A stretch of DNA of 46,949 bases from Deinococcales bacterium (GTDB lineage Bacteria; Deinococcota; Deinococci; Deinococcales; JAAFIG01). The notes under the pieces are model-generated. The model ran no database searches. It had not been told where the DNA came from and worked only from the letters and a program-made list of their open reading frames with translations. Where the stretch lies: the NCBI GenBank assembly GCA_013298595.1, contig JAAFIG010000039.1:1-46949 (forward strand). The letters are read 5' to 3'. This document shows positions 34,877-43,933 of the stretch, in pieces (position 1 is the first letter of the stretch; every line of letters starts with the position of its first letter). The translations under genes and the position numbers were made by a program.

Positions 34877-37691
34877 CAGGCTCGAGTTGGGCTTTTTGTA
34901 GCACAGTAAAAGCGAATGCAATAGCTTGCTCGAAGTTGAGGCGCTGACCCGCAAATTCGAGTTCTGCAAGTTTTGCGGGTGCAAAACCACTTTTATTTTG
35001 TATCTGGCGAATATGTTCTGCCCAGTTCTCGGAGGGTTTAATTTGTAGGGCAGCACTGAGTTGTGCCGATGCGCTGACGATTTGTAAGGTTGCTTCGTAA
35101 TCGCCTAGGTGTTCTGGGATGTCTGAAATTTGATTGAGCAACTTCAGAATAGAAAACTTCCTACCCAGCCGACAAAAGATTTCGAGCGCTTCGGTAAAAT
35201 ATTCTATTGCCTCTGACAGGTTATTTTGGTCAAAAGCATTTTTGCCAAGTTCGTGTAAACCGTTGGCAATACCTTGTGCATCGCCTAATTCGCGTTTTAA
35301 GCGCAAAGATTCGAGTTGCAAAGTTTGCTCGAGTGCATAATCGCCTGCTTGTCCTGCCAAAACACCAAGGTTGCCAATGGCGTAAGCAATGCCTTGTTTA
35401 TCGTTCACTTGGCGTTTTAAGCGCAGTGATTCTTCAAACATGGCTTTGGCTGTGTTGGCATCGTTTTGCATGGCGTAGACAATGCCAAGGTCGTTCCAGC
35501 AAATGGCTAATCCATTGATATCGTTTAGGTTCTCAAACATGGTTTTAGCCGTTTCTAAGTGTTGTTTTCCGACCTCGAGATTTCCTTGTTCGCGGGCGAG
35601 TAAGCCAAAAAACTTTTCGCTGCTGGCAACAGCTTTTTGATCCCCAAGTTGGATGGCAAGTTTTTGGTATTCAGTGGCACTGGCTCGAGCTAAATCGTAC
35701 TCGGAAAGTTCTTTGGCTAAACTGGTTTGTGTCCAAATAAGATGTAAACGAATTTGGTCAGGGGTTGTGTAGCGTGGCAAGAATTGCTGTGCCCAAGTTA
35801 AACCTTCACGGTGATAGCCTCTGGAGTACCAGAAATGCTCGAGATAACCAACCAATTGTGCACCTCTTGTGTGGTTGTGGTTGACTGACCATGCCAGTGT
35901 GGTACGGATGTTATCGAGTTCTTGCTCGAGGCGTTTACTCCACTGGGTTTGTTGTTCATCTTTTTGATGAATAAACCATTGCTCGGATAATTGTGTCATA
36001 AATTGCGTTAATTGCGTTAAGGTTTGTTCTCGAGTAGTGGTTTCTAAGTACTGCTGACTATATTGGCGAATCATTTCGTGTAAGTAAAAGCGTTGTTCTT
36101 GGCGGGTAACCAAGGATTTATTGACTAAGCGTAGCAACAATGGCAGGTTAGCATTGGCAACTTGGATTGCCATGTCCTTATCAAAACCACCTCGGAAGAC
36201 TGATAAGTTGGCTAACACAGTTTGTTCAGTAGCGTTTAACAACTGCCAACTCGAGTGAAAAACAGCGGCAAAACTGCGATGCCGATTTGGTACATCAGGT
36301 GCATCTATGGCGAGTAAGTCTAGGCTTTGCTCGAGTTCATCGGCAATTTCTGAGAGTGGTAATGTGCGAATCCAACTAGCGGCTAATTCTAAGCCTAAAG
36401 GAATGCCTGAGACAGCTTGAAAAATGCGAGTAAACACTGGTAAATCATCGTCAGAGAAACGAAATTCTAGGCTCGAGCGCTGAGCCGCTCTCAAGAAAAT
36501 TTGAGCTGCATCCTGAGATTGCAAAGGAAAAATCTGATCTGGAGCGGGTAAGCCTTGCAATTCAATGATTTGTTCGGCGCGTAAACCAAGGGCTTCACGG
36601 GATGTTACCAGTAAACGCATATTTGGGCAGTGTTCGAGAATAGCTGTGACAACATCTCGAGCACTGATGACATGTTCAAAATTATCGAGTAACAACAACA
36701 TGTTTTTGCTGGCTAAAATACTCAAAACTCGGTCTAAAGCATGATCGGTGGCTCGTTCACCAATTGCCTCGAGAATCGCATTTGGTACAAGGTTGCTTTG
36801 TTCAAGGCGGGCTAAGTCTACAAAAACGGCTCCATCAGTAAATACATTTTGTTGTCGAGTAGCTATTTCTAATGCCAAACTGGTTTTGCCAATACCACCA
36901 ACACCAACGAGTGTTAATAAGCGGCAATTTTTATCTTGGCAACGTTCGGTAATGGTGTCCATTTCGGCAGTGCGTCCAATAAAAACTTGTTTAGCAAGCG
37001 GTAACTTTGTAGTAGTATGACTGCGTAACATAGGTGTGATTGTCTGATCAAGGGCTTCGTATAATTGCCGTAATTCTTCGGGTGGCTCGAGTTGTAAGCG
37101 TTGTAGTAATTCGCGTTCAAATCGCTCATAGGCTCGTTTGCCCACTTCTGGGTTGGTGTTGGCACGGTGCAACAATGCCTCGAGTAATTCTTCGGAGAGT
37201 GGTTCGCGGATGAGGGCTTGCTCGAGTTGTAAGACTGCTTCGGCATCAGTTTGGTTAGCTGTTATTTCTAGGGTTGCTTGGCGAAAATTGGCACAAAAAG
37301 TAGCTCGTTCTAAGGCAAACCATTCCTCGAGATCGCTTGAATCAAAATTTGCCCCTGCCAGTAATTCACCTTGGTAGGTGTTAAAAGCCGTTTGCCAATC
37401 GCGGTTGCCAATGGCTTGTTGAAAAACCAGAATATCGCTTGGTGCAAGATAACGTAAACGCTGATGATCGCTTTCTATGCCTGCACCAAATGAAAATTGT
37501 TTAGCTCGGTACATTAATTGCCGTAAACGCTGCTTAAGTGTGGCTTCGTCACCATCTTGCCAAAGTATATTGGCTAATTCATCTCGAGAAACCCATTGGG
37601 CACGACAGGCTAATAAGGCAACCAAGGCTAATGAACGCTCGAGACTAACGGGTTCATCCAGATACGTGGCTCTTCCTAGTAAGCGCAACAC
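34860..37691 (-). CDS. AfsR/SARP-type regulator (BTAD, NB-ARC, TPR)
   Basis: A 943-aa transcriptional regulator of the AfsR/GutR-like class. N-terminal winged helix (LRLLGRATYLDEPVSLERSLALVALLACR...WVSRDELANILW), bacterial transcriptional activation (BTAD) helices (about residues 100-225), NB-ARC/STAND ATPase with Walker A VGVGGIGKTSLALEIA, Walker B MLLLLDNFEHV, and LVTSREALGLRAEQI, then tetratricopeptide-type helices at the C-terminus (NDLGIVYAMQNDANTAKAMFEES, IGNLGVLAGQAGDYALEQ). It should bind DNA after ligand- and ATP-driven assembly; the signal is unknown. GTG 37691 is chosen because TACAAT lies 6 nt upstream; an in-frame codon at 37739 would add 16 residues unlike the family. Confidence 0.88.
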   Translation of the reverse strand: MLRLLGRATYLDEPVSLERSLALVALLACRAQWVSRDELANILWQDGDEATLKQRLRQLMYRAKQFSFGAGIESDHQRLRYLAPSDILVFQQAIGNRDWQTAFNTYQGELLAGANFDSSDLEEWFALERATFCANFRQATLEITANQTDAEAVLQLEQALIREPLSEELLEALLHRANTNPEVGKRAYERFERELLQRLQLEPPEELRQLYEALDQTITPMLRSHTTTKLPLAKQVFIGRTAEMDTITERCQDKNCRLLTLVGVGGIGKTSLALEIATRQQNVFTDGAVFVDLARLEQSNLVPNAILEAIGERATDHALDRVLSILASKNMLLLLDNFEHVISARDVVTAILEHCPNMRLLVTSREALGLRAEQIIELQGLPAPDQIFPLQSQDAAQIFLRAAQRSSLEFRFSDDDLPVFTRIFQAVSGIPLGLELAASWIRTLPLSEIADELEQSLDLLAIDAPDVPNRHRSFAAVFHSSWQLLNATEQTVLANLSVFRGGFDKDMAIQVANANLPLLLRLVNKSLVTRQEQRFYLHEMIRQYSQQYLETTTREQTLTQLTQFMTQLSEQWFIHQKDEQQTQWSKRLEQELDNIRTTLAWSVNHNHTRGAQLVGYLEHFWYSRGYHREGLTWAQQFLPRYTTPDQIRLHLIWTQTSLAKELSEYDLARASATEYQKLAIQLGDQKAVASSEKFFGLLAREQGNLEVGKQHLETAKTMFENLNDINGLAICWNDLGIVYAMQNDANTAKAMFEESLRLKRQVNDKQGIAYAIGNLGVLAGQAGDYALEQTLQLESLRLKRELGDAQGIANGLHELGKNAFDQNNLSEAIEYFTEALEIFCRLGRKFSILKLLNQISDIPEHLGDYEATLQIVSASAQLSAALQIKPSENWAEHIRQIQNKSGFAPAKLAELEFAGQRLNFEQAIAFAFTVLQKAQLEPEKTMV

Positions 37692-37697
37692 AAAACT

Positions 37698-37703
37698 ATT
37701 GTA
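37698..37703 (-). promoter_or_regulatory. -10 box (TACAAT) of the SARP gene
   Basis: Minus-strand TACAAT with a 6-nt gap to GTG 37691; decides the start over the codon at 37739. Confidence 0.5.
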
Positions 37704-37823
37704 CGAATTTTCACACAAAAAAGATAATCTCTGACGCAAAAAGAGACTTTATTAGGCAAAAACTAAAGCTTTTCTGAGCTTTCCCTCACCAGACTCTCGA
37801 GAAACTGGTGTCAAATAACAGCT

Positions 37824-38459
37824 ATGAAACGAGTTCTTCTTACTGTATTTATTGGTAGTATCGCTTTTGCCCAAGCTGGCTTTGTCGCTCAGCCATATGG
37901 AGACCAAAAGGTCAACGATGATGGCAGTATCACCTTGGCACAAGGTGGCATTATTAAAGATAACAAACATGGTTTTTCGATAGATGCAAAATACATCGAA
38001 TACAAAGATGGTGTTTTTTTACGAGCCAAAACCGCTAAACTTAAAAATAATACTGGGCAGAGTCTTGCCAGCCCAAATATCAATTATGTGATTGCCAACG
38101 ACCGTATGGATATTGCAGGGGCATTATCGTACTCGGATGATAATGTCTCGGGTTTAAGTGCCACTCGAGCGATTGCGTACCCAGATGCAAAAAAAATAGT
38201 TGCTTTTAGTGTTTCTGGCTCGAGTCCAACGATTAAAGGTAATGCTGCTGTGTTTAACGATGCGACCAATGAAGCGTTTTTGTATGGCAATTACTTTTAT
38301 AAATCCACAGATGGCAAAGTCACCAAAGAACGCAAAGGTGATGCAGCCATGTTATTGGTTAATTTTAGTAATAAAAACCGCACTACTTACCAAGCAGATG
38401 CACAAATTCCTGCGGCAGTGGCAAAAACCTATATTGATCTGATTAACCGCAGTCGTTAA
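37824..38459 (+). CDS. Exported LptA/OstA-like protein
   Basis: A 211-aa exported protein: signal peptide [18 protein letters not shown]. The mature part is nearly all beta (repeating patterns such as [63 protein letters not shown]), matching the LptA/OstA beta-jelly-roll organisation (tracts of A/D-x-hydrophobic strands). If so it would help carry lipids through the periplasm to an outer membrane, consistent with a diderm. Sequence identity to named LptA cannot be judged by eye, so this is moderate. Its stop overlaps the convergent lysK stop by 4 bp. Confidence 0.65.
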   Translation: MKRVLLTVFIGSIAFAQAGFVAQPYGDQKVNDDGSITLAQGGIIKDNKHGFSIDAKYIEYKDGVFLRAKTAKLKNNTGQSLASPNINYVIANDRMDIAGALSYSDDNVSGLSATRAIAYPDAKKIVAFSVSGSSPTIKGNAAVFNDATNEAFLYGNYFYKSTDGKVTKERKGDAAMLLVNFSNKNRTTYQADAQIPAAVAKTYIDLINRSR

Positions 38460-39571
38460 TTGGCTAAAACCAATCGCTCGAGCGCATCACGCAGTACCAA
38501 AATTGCGGTGAGATACTCGTCTAACTCGAGGCGTTCGGTGGGTGTATGGTCTAAGGTACTATCGCCTGGTCCGTATGCTAATATTGGGCAATCCCAAAGT
38601 GGCGCAACCACGTTCATATCGGCGGTACCTGTTTTTAGAGTCAGCAGTGGGCTGATTCCTCTGGCACGCATGGCAACCCGAAAAGCTCGAGTTAAGGGTG
38701 TGTCTTTTGCACCTCGGTAGGGTTCTTCGCGCCCTGTATAAGAAATTCGTAAACCATGCAGGTTTTGTTCTAAACGCACTTGCTCGAGTTGACGCATTGC
38801 CTCATCTGGGTTGAGACGTGGGGGTAAGCGAAAACCAATGATTGCATCGCAAGTTTGCCGTAAACCATCGTTGCTGCTGTTAATGCCTTGCAAAGCCACT
38901 TGTACACTATCAAATAAACGTTGATTTTCGTTAAAACCTGTTGCCCATGTCTCGAGGGCAGCAAAAAAACGTAACATATCTTCAGGGGCGGTGCTGTCTG
39001 CTCCTGCACTATGAAAATTATCTTTTTCGATGTGTGCCCGAATAATTAAACGCCCTTTGTAACCAAGTGTGACCGTATCAAAACCGCTGGGTTCTCCAAT
39101 GATGCAATAAGTGGGTGTGTACTTACTGATGGCGTGGTGTGCGCCTTTGCTCGAGGCAGCTTCTTCTTCGACAGCGCCAACACAAATAAATTTGGCTTTC
39201 TCGAGAGCAGCATCGGAGAGTAAACTGACCGCTGCTACAAAAGTACAAAAAGGTCCTTTGGCATCTACGCTACCCCGCCCCCATAACTCGAGTTTGCCAG
39301 CATCGTTACTTTCAATTCGCACAGGAATTTCGCCTGGAACAGTGTCTATGTGTCCTAGTAAAACAATTTCTTTGCTACCTGTTCCTCTTGCACCAATGGC
39401 ATTCCCCGCACCATCCATCTCGGCTTTGAAACCTCTTTTGTGCATCCAGCGCACCAAAAAACGGCAGACATCGGCTTCTTCAGTACTACGGCTCTGAATT
39501 TGTACAGCTTCGCGGAGCAAAGCAATAAACGCTTGGTCTTGGGAGGAATACTTCTCGAGAAGATCAATCAC
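38456..39571 (-). CDS. lysK: [LysW]-lysine/[LysW]-ornithine hydrolase
   Basis: A 371-aa M20-family zinc hydrolase that releases lysine (and/or ornithine) from the carrier protein LysW in the alpha-aminoadipate pathway of Thermus, Deinococcus and some archaea. Metal site motifs: [39 protein letters not shown] and the final [33 protein letters not shown] and [10 protein letters not shown] are LysK-typical. GTG 39571 ([10 protein letters not shown]) is preferred over codon 39607, since TAAACT lies 7 nt before it. The other lysine genes are not in this window. Overlaps the convergent LptA-like stop. Confidence 0.9.
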   Translation of the reverse strand: MIDLLEKYSSQDQAFIALLREAVQIQSRSTEEADVCRFLVRWMHKRGFKAEMDGAGNAIGARGTGSKEIVLLGHIDTVPGEIPVRIESNDAGKLELWGRGSVDAKGPFCTFVAAVSLLSDAALEKAKFICVGAVEEEAASSKGAHHAISKYTPTYCIIGEPSGFDTVTLGYKGRLIIRAHIEKDNFHSAGADSTAPEDMLRFFAALETWATGFNENQRLFDSVQVALQGINSSNDGLRQTCDAIIGFRLPPRLNPDEAMRQLEQVRLEQNLHGLRISYTGREEPYRGAKDTPLTRAFRVAMRARGISPLLTLKTGTADMNVVAPLWDCPILAYGPGDSTLDHTPTERLELDEYLTAILVLRDALERLVLAN

Positions 39572-39578
39572 AACCAGT

Positions 39579-39584
39579 AGTTTA
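39579..39584 (-). promoter_or_regulatory. -10 box (TAAACT) of lysK
   Basis: Minus-strand TAAACT with a 7-nt gap to GTG 39571; overlaps the last codons of the upstream 69-aa gene. Confidence 0.5.
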
Positions 39585-39791
39585 ACGTACCTCGAGCAGC
39601 AAAGCACCAGTGGTATCGCGGATTTGCCAGTAGCCTCGGCGTATTAAAGCAAAACGTAGCACTTCGAGTAAGTCGTTGCTATCAAATTCAATTTCCAAAT
39701 CAAAGTCAAAACGGCTTCTTGTCAGATGCACCCGAAATTCGCCCACAATGGTTTTGGGGACATCAGTTTCTTTGATAAAAGCTCGAGACAT
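39582..39791 (-). CDS. Small conserved-looking protein after a tandem start cascade
   Basis: A 69-aa acidic protein ([21 protein letters not shown]..., then [33 protein letters not shown]). No family recognised. Its ATG is the third of three tandem TGATG junctions; GGTGG is 6 nt upstream as a ribosome site. It follows the membrane GGDEF gene with no untranslated gap other than the two tiny ORFs. Confidence 0.65.
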   Translation of the reverse strand: MSRAFIKETDVPKTIVGEFRVHLTRSRFDFDLEIEFDSNDLLEVLRFALIRRGYWQIRDTTGALLLEVR

Positions 39792-39817
39792 CAGTTACCA
39801 CCTGTGCCCTGCGACAT
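39791..39817 (-). CDS. Mini-ORF 2, 8 codons (MSQGTGGN)
   Basis: ATG at 39817 has GGTGG 6 nt upstream. The reading frame gives MSQGTGGN and ends in TGA that shares its A with the ATG of the 69-aa gene (TGATG). A tandem copy of the stop-start junction: mini-ORF 1 has the same Q-G-(T)-G-N ending. Too short to call a peptide gene with confidence; likely a translational relay. Confidence 0.35.
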   Translation of the reverse strand: MSQGTGGN

Positions 39818-39837
39818 CAATTACCACCCTGCCACAT
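39817..39837 (-). CDS. Mini-ORF 1, 6 codons (MWQGGN)
   Basis: ATG at 39837 shares its A with the TGA of the GGDEF gene (TGATG). The frame reads MWQGGN and stops in TGA, which again shares its A with the ATG of mini-ORF 2. Together with mini-ORF 2 it looks like a duplication of about 20-26 bp carrying a ribosome site, stop and start. Confidence 0.35.
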   Translation of the reverse strand: MWQGGN

Positions 39838-40757
39838 CAGCCTAAATCCGTGGCTTTTAAGCGTTTGCCCTTCTCGAGATACATGGCGCGGTCAGCATAG
39901 CGCATGACAGTATCTAAGTCGCGTTGCTCGAGTGCTACCCAACCAGCCGCGATATCAGGAAAGCTTTTTTTGACACTTGAGTAGAGGTTAGGGCAATCGG
40001 TTTCTGGTGGCAAAAAACAAACGAATTCATCGCCACCAACGCGGTACAGTGGCACTTGACTATGACTTTGATAGGCTGCTACAAATTTCAGTAAATACGC
40101 ATCGCCCGCATGATGCCCTTGCGAATCATTGACCCGTTTTAAGCCATTGACATCCCACATGCACAAAAATCCTGTGCCATCAAGTTTGTCAAAATCAGCT
40201 TCAAGGGCAAAACGATTACCGAGTTTAGTTAAAGCATCGGTGCGTGCCATTAACTCGAGAGTAGATCGAGTGCTATCCACATCTTTGATCAGAAAATGAA
40301 TTAAACTGCCAGAAAAGGCTGTTCCACACAGAATCACCCAACCAATAATGGTTTCTTCAGGAGTACTGCTGCTTTTTAGAAAAGAAACGGGTAAACAAGC
40401 AATCAAGGCTAAAATTCCACCGCGCCAACCCCAGACGATACTGAGAAATAATGTCGGCAAGGTCGCTATGGATAACACTGCAAAAGAATTATTAAAATTA
40501 CCACCTGTAATCAAAATTGGCGTGGCGATGTTGATACCGAGTAAAATCAGTCCTGCTCCTATTTTTGGGTACTTCCAAAAAAGCAGTCGAACCAAACCAA
40601 TACCAAGCAACACCCCAAGTACTCGAATTAAACCACTCTCGAGCCATTGCTGAGGTGGTTTGAGCACACCATACGCAAAGGCACTAATGGTGACACCAAT
40701 AAACATAATCCACCAGATTAGTTTGGTAAAACGGTCTTGCAGAGTCTCCCGATGCAC
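39835..40757 (-). CDS. Membrane-bound diguanylate cyclase (GGDEF)
   Basis: A 306-aa protein with about six hydrophobic segments (residues about 12-170) and a C-terminal GGDEF domain starting LELMARTDALTKLGNR. The active-site loop is YRVGGDEFVCFLP. No RxxD inhibitory motif is seen before it, unlike the Cache-GGDEF protein at 11215. The catalytic set looks intact (WDVNGLKRVND-QGHHAGDAYL). GTG 40757 is supported by TAGTAT 6 nt upstream. The stop TGA overlaps the ATG of mini-ORF 1, the first of three linked junctions leading to the 69-aa gene. Confidence 0.9.
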
Positions 40758-40763
40758 TCGCCG

Positions 40764-40769
40764 ATACTA
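40764..40769 (-). promoter_or_regulatory. -10 box (TAGTAT) of the GGDEF gene
   Basis: Minus-strand TAGTAT with a 6-nt gap to GTG 40757. Confidence 0.45.
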
Positions 40770-40960
40770 TCAGTCAATATGTGTTTTTGATGTTTAATCC
40801 GTCACAGTTGTTATACTGTTCGGGTTTTAGTCAACCAAATGACTTTTAGTAAAGTCGAAAATGGGCTTTCACCATACACTTAGTGCAATGGAATGGGTAC
40901 GAGATTCTTACGCCGTTGGAGTCAGGCGCTCTCCAAGAAATGAAGTTATATCGCTAAATC
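40770..40960. other. Gene-free DNA between the GGDEF and solute-binding protein genes
   Basis: No ORF of note. It holds TATACT (40812-40817), a small hairpin GACTTT-TAGT-AAAGTC (about 40841-40856) and a stem TTGGAG/CTCCAA (about 40908-40936). These could belong to a small RNA or leader transcribed rightward, but I cannot match any known riboswitch or RNA family. Confidence 0.3.
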
Positions 40961-40970
40961 ATTGGTAAAT

Positions 40971-40992
40971 TTGTTATATAATTTGTTATATT
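40971..40992 (+). promoter_or_regulatory. Direct TTGTTATAT repeats, candidate operator
   Basis: TTGTTATATAATTTGTTATATT contains two copies of TTGTTATAT, 13 bp apart, immediately upstream of the -35 of the solute-binding gene. A third copy lies at 46111-46119 before the permease gene. Candidate site for the local GntR/LacI-type regulator. Confidence 0.45.
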
Positions 40993-41020
40993 GACATATT
41001 CAATCTTCACGCTCTACACT
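40991..41020 (+). promoter_or_regulatory. Promoter of the solute-binding protein / GH76 operon
   Basis: TTGACA (40991-40996), 18-bp spacer, TACACT (41015-41020). Unlike most genes here it predicts a long leader, ending in GGAGG before ATG 41112. Confidence 0.65.
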
Positions 41021-41111
41021 ACAGGCATCTGAAAAATAAGACATGCTTCTCGAGTCATCAGGGCAGAGTCTCAGATCTATCAGTATTACGCTGATAGCAC
41101 GGAGGTTTATT

Positions 41112-42377
41112 ATGAAAAAACGGAGCAAAGCCATAGGTTTGCTGACTGCTGCTTTACTTGGTGCAGGCACACTTGGTTGGATGACCACTCAGGCTCAAGG
41201 TGCTACTGAAATCACTTTGTGGGGTGATTGGTCTGGTGAAGGTGAACAACAAATCCTGACCATGGTTAACGCTTTTAATGCTTCCCAAAGTAAAGTCAAA
41301 GTGAAATATGTTGTTCAACAAGATGTGATTACCAAATTCTTAACGGCTTCAACAGCTGGACAAGCCCCTGATGTGATGATTTGGGATCGGTTTTTAACGG
41401 CTCTATACGCCCCAAAAAATGTGTTAGCACCGATCAATAGTTATATGACCAAAGACAAAATTGCCATGAGTGGCTTTTACAAAGAAGCTCTTGCCGAACT
41501 ATCCAGCAAAGGTAATCTGTACGGTCTACCGCTGACAGTGGATGCTCGAGCTATTTTTTATAATAAAAAATTGTTGCAAGCAGCGGGTGTTCGTCCACCT
41601 CGGACATGGGCAGAACTTCGAGCTGCTGCAATTAAACTAACTAAACGCGATGCAAATGGCAAAATGCAAGTTTCAGGATTTGCTTTGGACGATGTTGGTT
41701 TGTTTAGCATGTGGATTAAACAAGCAGGCGGCAATATACTCACTGCTGATGGCACAAAAACAGCTTTTAACAGCCCTGCTGGTATTGCTGTACTCGAGTA
41801 TTGGGATCAGTTATTGAACAAAGATAAAGTCTATGAATTGGGTTTTGGTCGTGGTGAAGGTAACGCGCAAGACCCGTTTGTGACAGGTAAAATCGCAATG
41901 TATTACAACGGTCCTTGGTCTATTAATGGTTATAAAAAATACGGCAAAGACCTTGATTGGGGTGTGGCTGCGCCACCTGCTGGTCCAACAGGGGCAAAGG
42001 GTGCCAATATGGGTGGGTTTGGTTTAGCCATTACCCAAGCCAGTAAGCAAAAGGATGCCGCTTGGGAGTTTATGAAATGGTGGTTAGCCAATCCAGCCAA
42101 TGCTGTTACTTGGGGCAAAACCAGCAATAACATTCCAGGCAATTTGCGAGCTGTCAACGATGCCTACTTTCAAAAAGATCCGCTTTGGAAAGGTATTACC
42201 GATACGTTAAAATTTGCTACCATTCGCCCTGCTGTACCTGGTTTCCCACCAATGGAAGGTCAGGCGCTGATTCCAAATATTCAATTGTTTTTAGAAGGCA
42301 AACAAGATGCCAAGACAGCTTTGCAAAAAGCCCAAGAAAGTGGCGACCGAATTTTAGCTGATAACGCTGTTAAATAA
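41112..42377 (+). CDS. Sugar ABC transporter substrate-binding protein
   Basis: A 421-aa extracytoplasmic solute-binding protein of family 1 (MalE-like). Signal peptide MKKRSKAIGLLTAALLGAGTLGW to about QAQG. Mature landmarks: ITLWGDWSGEGEQQILTMVNAFNAS, GQAPDVMIWD, LYGLPLTVDARAIFYNKKLLQAAGVRPPRTW (hinge/ligand cleft) and GPWSINGYKKYG. ATG 41112 follows GGAGG by 7 nt; the longer in-frame start at 41043 is unlikely. It heads a set with two GH76 enzymes, a regulator and permease, so the ligand is probably a manno-oligosaccharide (inference). Confidence 0.93.
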   Translation: MKKRSKAIGLLTAALLGAGTLGWMTTQAQGATEITLWGDWSGEGEQQILTMVNAFNASQSKVKVKYVVQQDVITKFLTASTAGQAPDVMIWDRFLTALYAPKNVLAPINSYMTKDKIAMSGFYKEALAELSSKGNLYGLPLTVDARAIFYNKKLLQAAGVRPPRTWAELRAAAIKLTKRDANGKMQVSGFALDDVGLFSMWIKQAGGNILTADGTKTAFNSPAGIAVLEYWDQLLNKDKVYELGFGRGEGNAQDPFVTGKIAMYYNGPWSINGYKKYGKDLDWGVAAPPAGPTGAKGANMGGFGLAITQASKQKDAAWEFMKWWLANPANAVTWGKTSNNIPGNLRAVNDAYFQKDPLWKGITDTLKFATIRPAVPGFPPMEGQALIPNIQLFLEGKQDAKTALQKAQESGDRILADNAVK

Positions 42378-42422
42378 AGTCTCGATCTTTATCTAGGGTA
42401 TGTTGCGTACCCATCCTCCTCC

Positions 42423-42445
42423 GGAGCGAGGACATCCCTCGCTCC
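42423..42445 (+). repeat. GGAGCGAGG hairpin between the binding protein and GH76 genes
   Basis: A 9-bp perfect stem (GGAGCGAGG / CCTCGCTCC) with a 5-nt loop. No T-run follows. Positioned just after the binding-protein gene, where such hairpins often protect the 3' end and raise binding-protein over downstream expression. Shares its core with 12845-12875. Confidence 0.55.
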
Positions 42446-42466
42446 ACACTTGTTTTGGAAAAAACC

Positions 42467-43933
42467 ATGCGATTAATCCCCATCTTCTTATTATTGCTTT
42501 TATCCTTAGGAACGGCTCAAACGCCTTTGCAACCCGCCAACGCCGCTCGAGCTTGGCAAGATTTTACTCGAGTTTACTGGGATGCAAATCGGCAGTACTT
42601 TTTTGCCTATTCAGATCGTCAAAGTCGGGGTGGGGTTGGACCAAAAAGTGGAACGTATGCCGATTTTTGGTGGGAGGCACAACTTTGGGATTTAACAATG
42701 GACGCAGTTGAACAAGGGTATGCCAATAAAATCATGATAGATGATGTCTATAACGGCTTTGTTAAGGAATACCCAGATTGGTACAATGATTTCAACGATG
42801 ATCTTGGCTGGTGGGCATTAGCCGCCACTCGAGCCTATAAAATCACAGGTCAGCCACGCTATCTCGAGCAGGCAAAAAAACTGTTTGACGATATCTGGAC
42901 GTACTGGGATGAGATTTACGGTGGTGGTGTCTGGTGGACGCGCCGTGGTGAGCGTCAGAAAAATGTGGCTACCAATGCGCCATTGGTCGCTATTGCAGTG
43001 CGCTTATACCAAGTCACTAATGATAAAAAATATCTCGAGGCGGCTGAAAAAACATGGGTTTGGCTCGAGACAAAACTTTTTAAATTCCCTCGGGTTTTTG
43101 ACAATATTGTTGGGACTGGCGAAGTTCGGATGTGGGATTTTACCTATAACTTTGGTAATGCAGTTGTTGCTGCACTGGCTTTGTACGATTTGAAAAAAGA
43201 TGAGCAATACCTCGAGAAAGCCAAACTAGCTGCTGATTGGGTTTTGACTAATTTGACCAATAGTCAGGTTTTACTGAACGAAGGTGATGGCGATGGTGGT
43301 GGTTTCAAAGGTGTATTTGTTCGCCGCTTGCATGATTTAGCAGTGACAACCCAAGAACCAAAATACTGGCAAGCCCTACAAAACAATGCCATCAGTGTCT
43401 GGAATGCGCGTCGAAGTGATGGTTTAACAGGACAGGATTGGTTAGCGCCCACCCCTGAGGGTCGTCCTTTGCAAGTGTTAGCCGTAGCGAGTGCTATGGC
43501 AGCGTTAGTTAATGCCAAACCACCATTTGAAGCTCGAGCCGCTGTTGGTAATGGTATTTACGAAGCTGAAAACTCTGAGATGCTAGGTGTGCAACCCAGT
43601 ATCAATGCTGCTGGGTTCACCGCTCGAGGGTATGTTAATCGTTTTTATCGGCGTGGGCAAATGGTGGTGTTTCGGGTGGCTGTGGCAAAAACAGCTATGT
43701 ATCAATTAACATTGCGCTATAGCGCAGGTGGTGGTGCTGCCACGCGCACCATCCAAACAACAACTACACAAAGTATTGATTTGCCCGCTACAAAAAACTG
43801 GCTCGAGTGGCAAGAAAGTAGTATCAAAGTGCAGTTACCACAAGGCTTCTCGGAAATTCGTGTGGCGTTTGAAGATGGTAAAAATAGAGGGTATTTGAAT
43901 CTCGATCATTTGCGTTTAACGGAGTTGCCATGA
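42467..43933 (+). CDS. Secreted GH76-family alpha-1,6-mannanase with C-terminal carbohydrate-binding domain
   Basis: A 488-aa exported enzyme: signal peptide MRLIPIFLLLLLSLGTAQT. The (alpha/alpha)6 catalytic domain (about residues 25-360) has the paired Asp of family GH76 in YNDFNDDLGWW, plus GGGVWWTRR, TNAPLVAIAVRLY and WDFTYNFGNAVVAALAL. GGGFKGVFVRRLHDLA also fits the family. Residues about 365-488 form a beta-sandwich like CBM6/CBM35 (NGIYEAENSEMLGVQP, then FRVAVAKTAMYQLTLRYSAGG and GYLNLDHLRL). GH76 enzymes cleave alpha-1,6-linked mannan backbones, as in yeast cell walls or actinobacterial lipomannan; the precise substrate is inferred. Overlaps the next GH76 gene by 4 bp. Confidence 0.9.
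   Translation: MRLIPIFLLLLLSLGTAQTPLQPANAARAWQDFTRVYWDANRQYFFAYSDRQSRGGVGPKSGTYADFWWEAQLWDLTMDAVEQGYANKIMIDDVYNGFVKEYPDWYNDFNDDLGWWALAATRAYKITGQPRYLEQAKKLFDDIWTYWDEIYGGGVWWTRRGERQKNVATNAPLVAIAVRLYQVTNDKKYLEAAEKTWVWLETKLFKFPRVFDNIVGTGEVRMWDFTYNFGNAVVAALALYDLKKDEQYLEKAKLAADWVLTNLTNSQVLLNEGDGDGGGFKGVFVRRLHDLAVTTQEPKYWQALQNNAISVWNARRSDGLTGQDWLAPTPEGRPLQVLAVASAMAALVNAKPPFEARAAVGNGIYEAENSEMLGVQPSINAAGFTARGYVNRFYRRGQMVVFRVAVAKTAMYQLTLRYSAGGGAATRTIQTTTTQSIDLPATKNWLEWQESSIKVQLPQGFSEIRVAFEDGKNRGYLNLDHLRLTELP

Larger units (their letters stand above)
39789..39838 (-). repeat. Tandem duplication of a stop-start-RBS unit
   Basis: Minus strand: TGATGTGGCAGGGTGGTAAT, TGATGTCGCAGGGCACAGGTGGTAAC, TGATGTCTCGAGC. 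Each unit carries TGATG, GCAGGG and GGTGGTAA. Confidence 0.7.

Noticed and set aside
40770-40960. Possible riboswitch or sRNA before the sugar locus
   Set aside because: Compared with c-di-GMP, TPP, SAM, glmS, ykkC and cobalamin patterns from memory; none fits. Reported only as gene-free DNA.
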